Below, piece by piece: positions 16,263-23,949 of a stretch of DNA of 47,451 nt (position 1 is its first letter; each line of letters starts with the position of its first letter). The notes under the pieces are model-generated. The model saw only the letters and a list, made by a program, of their open reading frames with translations. It had not been told where the DNA came from and did not search any database. Made by a program: the position numbers and the translations under genes. The DNA lies in contig JASEGR010000012.1 in the NCBI GenBank assembly GCA_030017955.1, positions 1-47,451 of the forward strand, written 5' to 3'. The stretch comes from Candidatus Eisenbacteria bacterium (GTDB lineage: Bacteria; Eisenbacteria; RBG-16-71-46; JASEGR01).

Positions 16263-17562
16263 TGAAGTGCTCCTCCGGCAACAGACTGAAGCAGGTTATG
16301 TGCCAGAAATATTGGCGGGCCAGGAATTTCGAGGTCCGGCACAGCTTGGAGGCGGGAGTCCCGGGGCACTTGCTGTAACTCTTTGAAATCAAAAATGTTA
16401 GAGGTTGGGTTTGAGGCTTCGAGAAAAGCCGGCGGGAGATGCGCTTGGAACAAAGAGAGAGCTGCGCATCGGTAATTCGGAATCTTTCTGGGAAATATTC
16501 CGCAAAGAGCTGGGGGATTTCACACGGAGGGCGGAGACAGGTCCTGGGTCCTGACACAAGCTTTCCGGAATGCCGCCCGCTACCTTCGCAGAGATACATT
16601 CTCATTATTCTTCCATTCCCGAGGAAGACTATTTCGTCCCTGGCGGTCGTTCTTCTCCAGTTTGGAGTGTGATCCTGATCGTCGGTAGAGGTTATCCGAA
16701 CTCTCTTCGGGAACTGCTGTGTTATGTCTGTGATGCAGAGATCGAAAGAGGTGCCTTCACCGTCGTTCTTTGTTTCGTAGATTATTCTTCTTCCATCCGG
16801 AGCCCATGAAGGATAGTCGTCGTAGTAATCGTATATCCAGACTTTATCTTGGGGCGTTACTTGCTCTGCGGTCCCTTTTTTGAAGTCATAGACCCAGATT
16901 GATCTGCCGGCCAGTGACCGGCCCCACAGATCAGAATTCTCCATGGAGAAAGCAATCCTGGATGTATCAGGAGACCAGGATGGGTTGGACATAGTGAGAG
17001 GTGAACTGTGGAGCGTCACCGGAAGTGCAAGGTGCGAAGTATTCAGAATATGGAGCGCCGGATATCCGGTCACGGCATCAAAAGTAGTGAATGCGATCGT
17101 CCTGTTATCCGGTGACCAGGTTGGAGCGTAGCCATATGCGACGGGCCGCGCATCTCTTCCGGTCACCCCGTTTGCAACGTAGATCTTTGGTAATTCTCCT
17201 CTGGCGATTCCCCACCCGAGAGCATAGACAACCTGCATTCCGTCATATGACCATTCGATGTCGTGGACATTATCGCCGAGATCAATGAACTTCATGGCGG
17301 TTTCGGCTTCAATGTCCCCCGGCTTGTGGTAGTCAACTTTCCAGATGTTCGTATTTCCGTCATCCTTGTTGGATTCAAAACCTATGAGGCTGCCTCCTGG
17401 AACCCAAACCGGATTTCCCAAATAGCCTGAGGGGTCAAGCTTCTTGACCAGCCATGGTTGTTCAGTGCAAGACAAGGCCTCGCTATCGACTGAGGTGGGC
17501 GGCTTCTCACAAGAGACAGAGAGACAGACAAGAATCAGTAGAGGAATGGCTTTCCGCGTCAT
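16171..17562 (-). CDS. TolB-like (PD40/WD40-type) lipoprotein, 3' frame doubtful
   Basis: The first 320 residues are convincing. A lipoprotein signal ends at LSVSC (Cys18), and several beta-propeller blades follow with the TolB/PD40 signature: PTWSPDNRTIAFTT, PSWSPDTSRIAFSM, PSWAPDGRRIIYET. It is probably an envelope protein. After about residue 330 the translation becomes Cys/Ser/His-rich, loses propeller character, and runs 92 bp into the start of the next gene. A different frame, open from 16519 to 16259, ends in TGA overlapping the next gene's ATG and reads more like protein (a stretch ending QSVAGGALQ). I suspect a frameshift or sequencing error between about 16600 and 16450. No clear ribosome-binding site precedes the ATG. 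Confidence 0.7.
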   Translation of the reverse strand: MTRKAIPLLILVCLSVSCEKPPTSVDSEALSCTEQPWLVKKLDPSGYLGNPVWVPGGSLIGFESNKDDGNTNIWKVDYHKPGDIEAETAMKFIDLGDNVHDIEWSYDGMQVVYALGWGIARGELPKIYVANGVTGRDARPVAYGYAPTWSPDNRTIAFTTFDAVTGYPALHILNTSHLALPVTLHSSPLTMSNPSWSPDTSRIAFSMENSDLWGRSLAGRSIWVYDFKKGTAEQVTPQDKVWIYDYYDDYPSWAPDGRRIIYETKNDGEGTSFDLCITDITQQFPKRVRITSTDDQDHTPNWRRTTARDEIVFLGNGRIMRMYLCEGSGRHSGKLVSGPRTCLRPPCEIPQLFAEYFPERFRITDAQLSLCSKRISRRLFSKPQTQPLTFLISKSYSKCPGTPASKLCRTSKFLARQYFWHITCFSLLPEEHFNEKPKKNSFVHCHNTSCDLPPPYSCFPFDG

Positions 17563-17645
17563 GGTAGTCAGCGAATAGGGGGGACGTTTCCCGGGAAATG
17601 TAGCGTGACTCCAGAGCTATATTCTATCGGGAAACGCAGAGATTG

Positions 17646-18752
17646 TCAAACAGTTACTGCTTGTGCCGGGTCCTTTTCCTCGGTTCGCTTTTCGGCTTTC
17701 CCCAGCTTGCTCAGCGCAACGGCTCCAATTCCTGCAGTCGTGACAAAAGCTCCGACCACTATGCCAAGTATCCGGATGCTAAACCCCAGCCCCCACAGGA
17801 ATCCGCCGGGCAGCGAAATCAACGCGCCGACTATGCCGATGAGATGAATGAGGAAGATTCCGAGAAGGGCCGCTTGAACAGGCCCGAGTCCCGGGCGCAC
17901 TCTTCGCCCTATGACAAGAGCCCCGGCCACGTAACCTATGAAGAGGAGGACCATAACAATGAACGGATAGGCAATTGCGAGCGGAATCCCGATTATGCTG
18001 ATGCAGAGAAGAATAAACGTGATCAGGAATATCGGAAGCAGCAGGATCATAATTGTGAAGCCGACTGCAAAAGACTGAACGAACCTGGATGAGAATGTTG
18101 ATGCAATCCTTCCGATCCGGTCTCTGAAGAGAAGGACCATGACGGCACCAAACAGAAGAAAAACAAAAAGCTTGGCAAGTCGTGTACCTATAACCCATCC
18201 CGGCCCGATGAAACAAGCAGCATCACTAACGAAAGGGAGAAACCCGCAAATCCATTTAGCGCCTCCACCTTTCAACATTGCTGAAGGGAGGAATCCAAGA
18301 CTCACGTTCTCTCCCCTGATGTTGCCCCCGATCCCCTCCATTACGCTGCCGCCTATGGAAACCGCGTCTCCATTGACGATTCCCCCGGAATCTACGTTGA
18401 CAGTGCCGCCGATCGAGACCGCATCTCCCAGGACCTCTCCAAACACGGAGATCGAACCGCCGATCGAGACAACGCTGCCCCGTATCTTTTTCCCGCGCGG
18501 TACGATGATGCTGTGCCCTATCCTTACAACATCATGCCCCTCTCCAATCTCGATGGAAACCTCGCCTTCCTCTCCGTGAAGAGCATTCCCCTTCGTCTTG
18601 ATTTTTATTCCGCCTTCATCGATCGAAAACTCAGTTGCGACAGCGCCGCTGTCGGGAGCGGATTTTGTCTTCCCAAGAAGAAGATCAGGCACAGCCAGTG
18701 AAAGCGATACGATTGCAATCAGAATGAACGCGAACCCAGTTCTGGTTTTCAT
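17646..18752 (-). CDS. Polymer-forming (bactofilin-like) membrane protein
   Basis: A 368-residue protein. A signal peptide (1-27) is followed by a beta-helix-like region with repeating VSIGG units (GSVVSIGGSISVFGEVLGDA, DAVSIGGTVNVDSGG, DAVSIGGSVMEGIGG), similar to polymer-forming cytoskeletal proteins. Residues about 175-345 then hold five or six membrane helices. The frame is open 30 codons upstream, but ATG 18752 has AGGAGGAG just before it and starts the signal peptide. It is the last gene of the ECF sigma / DUF4097 / anti-sigma series, 64 bp after the anti-sigma gene. It is probably a target or sensor of that envelope response; the biochemical role is unknown. Confidence 0.72.
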   Translation of the reverse strand: MKTRTGFAFILIAIVSLSLAVPDLLLGKTKSAPDSGAVATEFSIDEGGIKIKTKGNALHGEEGEVSIEIGEGHDVVRIGHSIIVPRGKKIRGSVVSIGGSISVFGEVLGDAVSIGGTVNVDSGGIVNGDAVSIGGSVMEGIGGNIRGENVSLGFLPSAMLKGGGAKWICGFLPFVSDAACFIGPGWVIGTRLAKLFVFLLFGAVMVLLFRDRIGRIASTFSSRFVQSFAVGFTIMILLLPIFLITFILLCISIIGIPLAIAYPFIVMVLLFIGYVAGALVIGRRVRPGLGPVQAALLGIFLIHLIGIVGALISLPGGFLWGLGFSIRILGIVVGAFVTTAGIGAVALSKLGKAEKRTEEKDPAQAVTV

Positions 18753-18816
18753 CGAAGCTCCTCCTGTGATAGTTTTCTGATCATGAACTTTTGCCGCCAA
18801 AATCCTGCCCGAAACC

Positions 18817-19443
18817 CTACTTCCTTCTCTCATGAACAACAAGTATCTCTCTCAAAAATGCAATTAGGCCAATCGGAACCGGCACAAGAAAAAGAAGTAT
18901 CATGTAGCTAGGCACTAGTCCCGGCAGATTGCCCGTCAATTTCTCGAGCGCTTCAAGGGACCTCAGGACGCTGCCGACATATTCGAGCGTCCGCGACAGC
19001 TCTGAGGCTCTCGCAACCAGTCCATCCAGAAAATCCGAGCCAAGCGAGGCAATGCCTTTCCCGACAGTTCCTCTCGTCCGGAAGTATAGATAGAACGCCG
19101 AGGTAATTACCAAGCCGAATGCTATGACGTATGAGAATGCAAAGGCCCAGATCCGCTTTCCTTTTCTGGAAAGCCCTATGACGCGTCCCTTCTCCGCGGG
19201 AAGTCTTGAACCTTCTTGAGCAAAAACCAGGGACAGGACGCGATCGTCAAAACCCTTGGGCGGCTCAACCAAGGGCATTCTTTTCACACTAAGAATCGCC
19301 TCTTCCGTCAATCTGAATACTTGCTTGCACCCGGCGCACGTCTCAATATGGGCCAGCATTTCCTGGGCTTCCTTCTCTCCAAGCGAGCCGGAGAAGTATT
19401 CATCTATTTTCTTCTCAAACTTCGAGCATCCGAAGATTTTCAT
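18817..19443 (-). CDS. Zinc-finger anti-sigma factor
   Basis: A 208-residue membrane anti-sigma factor. The zf-HC2/ZAS motif His32-x3-Cys36-x2-Cys39 (HIETCAGC) sits in a 45-residue cytoplasmic domain that binds ECF sigma factors. One membrane helix lies at about 88-108 and a second at about 173-197, separated by an amphipathic helical region. AAGGA precedes the ATG. The cognate sigma factor gene is two genes upstream on the same strand, separated by a DUF4097 gene, which is a less common order than sigma and anti-sigma adjacent. Release of the sigma factor by an envelope signal is the likely mechanism. Confidence 0.85.
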   Translation of the reverse strand: MKIFGCSKFEKKIDEYFSGSLGEKEAQEMLAHIETCAGCKQVFRLTEEAILSVKRMPLVEPPKGFDDRVLSLVFAQEGSRLPAEKGRVIGLSRKGKRIWAFAFSYVIAFGLVITSAFYLYFRTRGTVGKGIASLGSDFLDGLVARASELSRTLEYVGSVLRSLEALEKLTGNLPGLVPSYMILLFLVPVPIGLIAFLREILVVHERRK

Positions 19444-19470
19444 ACAGGCATCCTTCTTAGAAAACTGAGC

Positions 19471-20556
19471 CTACTGCTGTCCTTCCAGGACAAGCCTTAC
19501 GTCACCGGAGGCAGTCTCTATCTCAACTTTGTCTCCGCCTTTTCCGATAGTCCCCTTCAATCTGTGTCTTGTGGCGGACTCAATATTTATCGGAATCCTT
19601 CCGTAGATGCCGCCGCTAGCTGTTGACACATCTATTATACACCCCGCGCCCTTCCTCAACATGAAAGTCACTTCTCCGCTTGACGCCCTCAAGAAGTGCG
19701 TTCCCCGAATCGTGTTCCCGCTCGTCAGCACAACATCACCGCTGCTTGTCTCAACATTCACGGCGCCATAACAATCAGTCACCGTGATGTCACCGCTTGA
19801 CGACCGCGCTGCAACGGACTTACGGCACCCCGTAACATCGATGTCCCCGCTCACGGACTCGATTCTGCACCGACCGCCGACTTGTTTCACACTCACGTCT
19901 CCACTTGTCACGTTGGCATCAACATCGCCCTTTGCGGTTCTGATGACCAAGTCGCCGCTTGTGCTATTGACTTCAACTGAACCGTCAACGTCGTCGATTA
20001 TAGCATCTCCACTTGTAGCGCTCAGGCGGACACTCCCGCCAATTCCGGAAAGCACGCAGTCCCCGCTCGTGACGTTTATGTCAGCTCCTGCCTTCATTCC
20101 CTTGACATCTATGTCGCCACTGGTTGAGTTCAAACCGACCGCCATTTCCGGCGGTGCGACGAGATAGAAATCTACCCTGAGGGTTCTGAAGCCCCTTATG
20201 ACCTCTATCTTTCCGAAGCCAAGGTTCACCTTGCCCCCTTTGTATTCGGAGTAAACTCTTATCTGGTCGCCATCCCTTTCCATCTTCACCTCAATGCCCT
20301 TCAGAACGTCTTCTGCTTCCGTTTTGTTCCTGCCCGAACATATCTTGATAGCTTTCAATCTGACTTCGTTTCCAACCCCCGGCCTGATCTCTATCTTCCC
20401 GCTTGTGCTTGAGACCGAAAGGGTTTTCTCACCTTTCAGGACAAGGGAAAATTCAACGGTCTCGGAGTACTTCTCCCTGGCCGTGGCAGACGCAGCCAAG
20501 AATGCCCCGAGCAGAACAAGGAGAACTGTTGGCATAGCAACATGTTTGGTCGTCAT
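19471..20556 (-). CDS. DUF4097-family exported beta-repeat protein
   Basis: A 361-residue protein with a signal peptide (ending ASATA) and then a right-handed beta-helix or solenoid. The signature SGD/SGE recurs about every 17-20 residues at least nine times (NSTSGDIDV, NVTSGDCVL, SATSGDAII, NSTSGDLVI, NVTSGDVSV, ESVSGDIDV and so on), the mark of the DUF4097 putative-adhesin family. Its role is unknown, but it is commonly found with ECF sigma/anti-sigma pairs and LiaF-like proteins. A GTG three codons upstream (20565) is possible, but ATG 20556 has GAGAGG 8 nt before it. Gene order suggests it belongs to the sigma factor's regulon or sensing circuit. Confidence 0.82.
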   Translation of the reverse strand: MTTKHVAMPTVLLVLLGAFLAASATAREKYSETVEFSLVLKGEKTLSVSSTSGKIEIRPGVGNEVRLKAIKICSGRNKTEAEDVLKGIEVKMERDGDQIRVYSEYKGGKVNLGFGKIEVIRGFRTLRVDFYLVAPPEMAVGLNSTSGDIDVKGMKAGADINVTSGDCVLSGIGGSVRLSATSGDAIIDDVDGSVEVNSTSGDLVIRTAKGDVDANVTSGDVSVKQVGGRCRIESVSGDIDVTGCRKSVAARSSSGDITVTDCYGAVNVETSSGDVVLTSGNTIRGTHFLRASSGEVTFMLRKGAGCIIDVSTASGGIYGRIPINIESATRHRLKGTIGKGGDKVEIETASGDVRLVLEGQQ

Positions 20557-20678
20557 GGTGTGCACCTCTCTTCAAGGAATATCGCCTTGCTTCCCATTGT
20601 CTTTCTCTCCGAGTTCACTAGTAGCGGCCCTATTTATCCGACCCGAACAATCTCTGCGCTAACCTTTCCTTTGGTCTT

Positions 20679-20712
20679 CCTCTCCCGTTTACGGGAGAGG
20701 ACTGAGGTGAGG
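20679..20712 (+). repeat. REP-like palindromic repeat, copy 1
   Basis: Stem CCTCTCCCG / CGGGAGAGG with loop TTTA, followed by ACTGAGGTGAGG. It belongs to a family with a CCTCTCCC-loop-GGGAGAGG stem and a conserved GGTGAGG tail. Copy 2 starts exactly 60 bp later. Confidence 0.8.
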
Positions 20713-20738
20713 TCAGCAAGAATCCCCTCCTTATTCTT

Positions 20739-20773
20739 CCTCTCCCACTTGTGGGAGAGGACTGAGGTGAGGG
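20739..20773 (+). repeat. REP-like palindromic repeat, copy 2
   Basis: Stem CCTCTCCCAC / GTGGGAGAGG followed by ACTGAGGTGAGGG. It forms a 60-bp-period tandem pair with copy 1 between the ECF sigma gene and the DUF4097 gene. Within a minus-strand operon it may stabilise or attenuate the transcript. Confidence 0.8.
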
Positions 20774-20781
20774 TACGACAG

Positions 20782-21381
20782 CTAGAAAACAACCCGCGCC
20801 CTGAGACCTGTGCCGGCTCTGGCCTTCTTGGTCTCCAGCTTCCGCCGGAGGATACGGTGCCCCCTGTGCAGTCTTGCCTTTATCGTTCCCATTGGAATTC
20901 CCATAACCTCGGCCATTTCCTGGTAAGAAAGCTCTTCCTTGTACCTGAGCACGAGAAGAGTCTTGTACTTGACCGGAAGAGACTCGATGAGAGACTCAAA
21001 CCTCTCTGCTCCGGCCTTGCTTTCATAGCTGACATCAGGTGTGGGAGACTGGTCTTCAATGTCGTGGTCCTTTGTGCCATCTTCCTTGTTTCCCGAAAGC
21101 GAGAAGAATGCGAACTTCCTTTTTCTCATCAAATCTATCGAAAGATTCACGGCTATCCTGAAAAGCCAGTTCTGAAAGGACCTTTCTTGGTCAAACTGCG
21201 AGAGCGATTTGAACACTCTGACAAAAGTCTCTTGTGCGATGTCTCTGGCGTCTTCATCATTCGAAACAATCCTCAGGGCGATCGAGAAAACCCGTGCCCG
21301 GTACTTCTGGAGAAGAGCTCTGAACGCCGCCTCCTCACCCTTAAGACAACCTTCGATGATTTCGCTATCCTCTCTGGGCAA
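20782..21381 (-). CDS. ECF-type RNA polymerase sigma factor
   Basis: A 199-residue sigma-70 family group 4 factor. Region 2 covers about residues 22-90, with DARDIAQETFVRVFKSLSQFD, the FQNWLFRIAVNLSIDLMRK block and the basic -10-binding segment. Region 4 covers about 130-180, with LPVKYKTLLVLRYKEELSYQEMAEVMGIPMGTIKARLHRG. The start codon is TTG (21381), supported by GGAGAGGAG 5 nt before it. A TTGAAA-17-TAGGAT promoter lies at 21444-21472. Downstream genes encode DUF4097, the anti-sigma factor and a polymer-forming-like membrane protein, so this is the regulator of an envelope-stress unit. Confidence 0.92.
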   Translation of the reverse strand: MPREDSEIIEGCLKGEEAAFRALLQKYRARVFSIALRIVSNDEDARDIAQETFVRVFKSLSQFDQERSFQNWLFRIAVNLSIDLMRKRKFAFFSLSGNKEDGTKDHDIEDQSPTPDVSYESKAGAERFESLIESLPVKYKTLLVLRYKEELSYQEMAEVMGIPMGTIKARLHRGHRILRRKLETKKARAGTGLRARVVF

Positions 21382-21443
21382 GTTCTCCTCTCCGTAACCT
21401 CATGTACGAATATCTGATAGAACTGGTTGCGCTTTCTTTCCGT

Positions 21444-21472
21444 ATCCTATTTCGCATGTTTCGCTATTTCAA
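21444..21472 (-). promoter_or_regulatory. Promoter of the ECF sigma operon
   Basis: On the minus strand: TTGAAA (21472-21467), 17 nt, TAGGAT (21449-21444). A housekeeping-type promoter; I saw no convincing GGAAC-type ECF promoter in this gap. Confidence 0.4.
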
Positions 21473-21503
21473 CATAAAAGGCACGGGCGAGGTCCTTTAT
21501 TAA

Positions 21504-21537
21504 CCTCTCCCCGTGGGGGAGAGGGTAGGGTGAGGGG
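21504..21537 (+). repeat. REP-like palindromic repeat, copy 3
   Basis: CCTCTCCCC-GT-GGGGGAGAGG stem followed by GTAGGGTGAGGGG, the best-formed copy of the family in this window. Confidence 0.85.
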
Positions 21538-21558
21538 TCAACAATATCTTCTCATCAT

Positions 21559-21585
21559 CCTCTCCCTTCTGGGGGCACAGGTGAG
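21559..21585 (+). repeat. REP-like palindromic repeat, copy 4 (degenerate)
   Basis: CCTCTCCCTTCTGGGGGCACAG, then GTGAG: the right half of the stem has decayed but position and tail match the family. Confidence 0.5.
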
Positions 21586-21597
21586 ACTCCCGATCAT

Positions 21598-21632
21598 CCT
21601 CTCCCCTCCGGGGAGAGGGTAGCGTGAGGGGG
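21598..21632 (+). repeat. REP-like palindromic repeat, copy 5
   Basis: CCTCTCCCC-TC-CGGGGAGAGG stem followed by GTAGCGTGAGGGGG. It lies about 20 bp before the enolase promoter. Confidence 0.85.
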
Positions 21633-21650
21633 TTCAAACCTATAATTGCC

Positions 21651-21680
21651 TTGACTTCCACCGCGGTCTTTTTCAATAAT
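21651..21680 (+). promoter_or_regulatory. Enolase promoter
   Basis: TTGACT (21651-21656), 18 nt, AATAAT (21675-21680); each hexamer differs from the consensus at one base. The leader would be about 104 nt. Confidence 0.5.
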
Positions 21681-21787
21681 CCAATTCGTCTGATCAGTGA
21701 GCATAGTAGCGTTACCCTGACTGACTCGGCAGAAATACTTCTTTCAGCGATCTTCCTTAATTCTTTGAACCAATTTCGCGGGGGTGA

Positions 21788-23083
<1,296 letters not shown>

Positions 23084-23097
23084 CTGCCCCTATTTCT

Positions 23098-23133
23098 CCT
23101 CTCCCCTGGGGGAGAGGGTAGATGGTGATGGGG
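23098..23133 (+). repeat. REP-like palindromic repeat, copy 6
   Basis: CCTCTCCCC-T-GGGGGAGAGG stem followed by GTAGATGGTGATGGGG. It sits between enolase and the FtsB/DivIC-like gene, ending 14 bp before the latter's ATG, so it may affect its translation. Confidence 0.8.
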
Positions 23134-23147
23134 CACAGAGAGTTCCA

Positions 23148-23492
23148 ATGAGCACCGCTGAGAGAATCGCCTCAAGAAAGCTCTATCGCTACAGGAAACC
23201 GACGTATCCTGGTCAGTCACGAGCGCGAAGGCTTATTATTATTTTTCTCGTACTCTGGGTCGGCTACATTTTTATCGGAGGCCGCCACGGAATCATAAAG
23301 ATCATCACCCTCCACAGAGAAAAAGCCCGGCTCGAAAAGAGAGAAGCGGAGTTGAGAGGGAAACTCAAGGAGCTTGAGCTCCAGTCAAAGCTCATGCAGA
23401 AGGACCCCTTTTACATCGAAAAAGTAGCAAGGGAAGACTTCGGACTCGCCAAAAAGGGCGAGATAATCTACAGAATGCAGAACAGCAAGTAG
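23148..23492 (+). CDS. FtsB/DivIC-like septum formation initiator
   Basis: A 114-residue bitopic division protein. Residues 1-28 are a basic cytoplasmic stretch, 29-47 the single membrane helix (IIIFLVLWVGYIFIGG), and about 50-85 a Glu/Lys/Arg-rich coiled coil. The C-terminal KDPFYIEKVAREDFGLAKKGEIIY is the conserved block of the family. FtsB/DivIC forms the FtsQ-FtsL-FtsB complex that activates septal peptidoglycan synthesis. Its place after eno matches the classical eno-ftsB arrangement. The upstream ribosome-binding site is modest (GAGAG). Confidence 0.88.
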   Translation: MSTAERIASRKLYRYRKPTYPGQSRARRLIIIFLVLWVGYIFIGGRHGIIKIITLHREKARLEKREAELRGKLKELELQSKLMQKDPFYIEKVAREDFGLAKKGEIIYRMQNSK

Positions 23493-23536
23493 GCACCCCT
23501 CTTTCTTGTCCAGCAAACTCCCGCTGTCTTTTCAGG

Positions 23537-23566
23537 TTGACACCGGTATCGCACAGATGCTAGCTT
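23537..23566 (+). promoter_or_regulatory. tRNA-fMet promoter
   Basis: TTGACA (23537-23542), 18 nt, TAGCTT (23561-23566) preceded by TGC (extended -10). The predicted start is a few nucleotides before the tRNA 5' end at 23576. Confidence 0.55.
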
Positions 23567-23575
23567 AACTATCGG

Positions 23576-23939
23576 TGCGGGGTGGAGCAGTCTGGTAGCT
23601 CGTTGGGCTCAATCCGCAGAGTCAGCTGTGAATTCGCTTTCCGCCAATCAGCGTGATACGTTGAATCTGACTCTGCATGGGCTGCGCGCGAAGAAACTCG
23701 TGCGCGACGACCTGTCAAAGTCGGGGAAGCCCCTGGCGGGGTAACCCCGAGCCAAGCTCTGAAAGTCGTAAGACCAACGGAGAAGGTGTAGAGACTTGAC
23801 GGCAGGCACCCTATCGGCGACGTCAACGGCCGAGGGTGAAGGGAAAGTCCAGACCACAAACTGGTTCGCCCAGACAGCGAAAGCTGTAGTGGCAAGCATA
23901 ACCCAAAGGTCGCTGGTTCAAATCCAGCCCCCGCTACCA
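23576..23939 (+). tRNA. Initiator tRNA-fMet (CAU), interrupted by a group I intron
   Basis: The two exons, 23576-23609 and 23897-23939, join into a 77-nt tRNA with encoded CCA. The acceptor TGCGGGG (23576-23582) pairs with CCCCGCT (23929-23935), leaving a U1-U72 mismatch. The anticodon stem is TTGGG (23603-23607) / CCCAA (23902-23906), with three consecutive G-C pairs. A non-pairing 1-72 position and three G-C pairs next to the loop are the two hallmarks of bacterial initiator tRNA. The joined loop CU-CAU-AA has anticodon CAU at 23897-23899. The T arm is GCTGG-TTCAAAT-CCAGC. The insertion lies after U33, so translation initiation would depend on splicing of this RNA unless another copy exists. 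Confidence 0.93.
23610..23896 (+). ncRNA. Group I self-splicing intron (Azoarcus-like, IC3-type)
   Basis: A 287-nt intron. The 5' exon ends in U and the last intron base is G, as group I splicing requires. GCAGAGTCAG (23615-23624) pairs perfectly with CTGACTCTGC as an extension of P1. GGGCT just after it can act as the internal guide. P3 is CCTGTC (23711-23716) with GGCAGG (23801-23806), followed by the J3/4 AAA. P5 is CCCC/GGGG. The Q-like GAGCCAAG, the R-like GGTGTAGAGACTT (23785-23797) and the S-like AAAGTCC (23844-23850) are present, with P7 GACT/AGTC. P8 is CACCC/GGGTG. P9 has an ACAGC-GAAA-GCTGT hairpin. There is no room for a homing endonuclease, so it is an immobile minimal ribozyme. 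Confidence 0.9.
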
Positions 23940-23949
23940 ACCTTCCAAG

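Noticed and set aside
18753-18842. Longer start of the polymer-forming-like protein at 18842
   Set aside because: It would overlap the anti-sigma gene, and ATG 18752 has a strong AGGAGGAG site and starts a signal peptide.
19790-20140. Regularly spaced repeats, possible CRISPR array
   Set aside because: The repetition is codon-level SGD motifs of the DUF4097 beta-repeat protein; there are no identical direct repeats with unique spacers.
23569-23940. Minus-strand reading frame of 123 codons, and a first guess of tmRNA because of the GGTTCAAATCC...CCA end
   Set aside because: The plus strand holds a complete split tRNA and group I intron core. The frame is a shadow of RNA structure, and no tmRNA tag frame or 5' acceptor partner fits.
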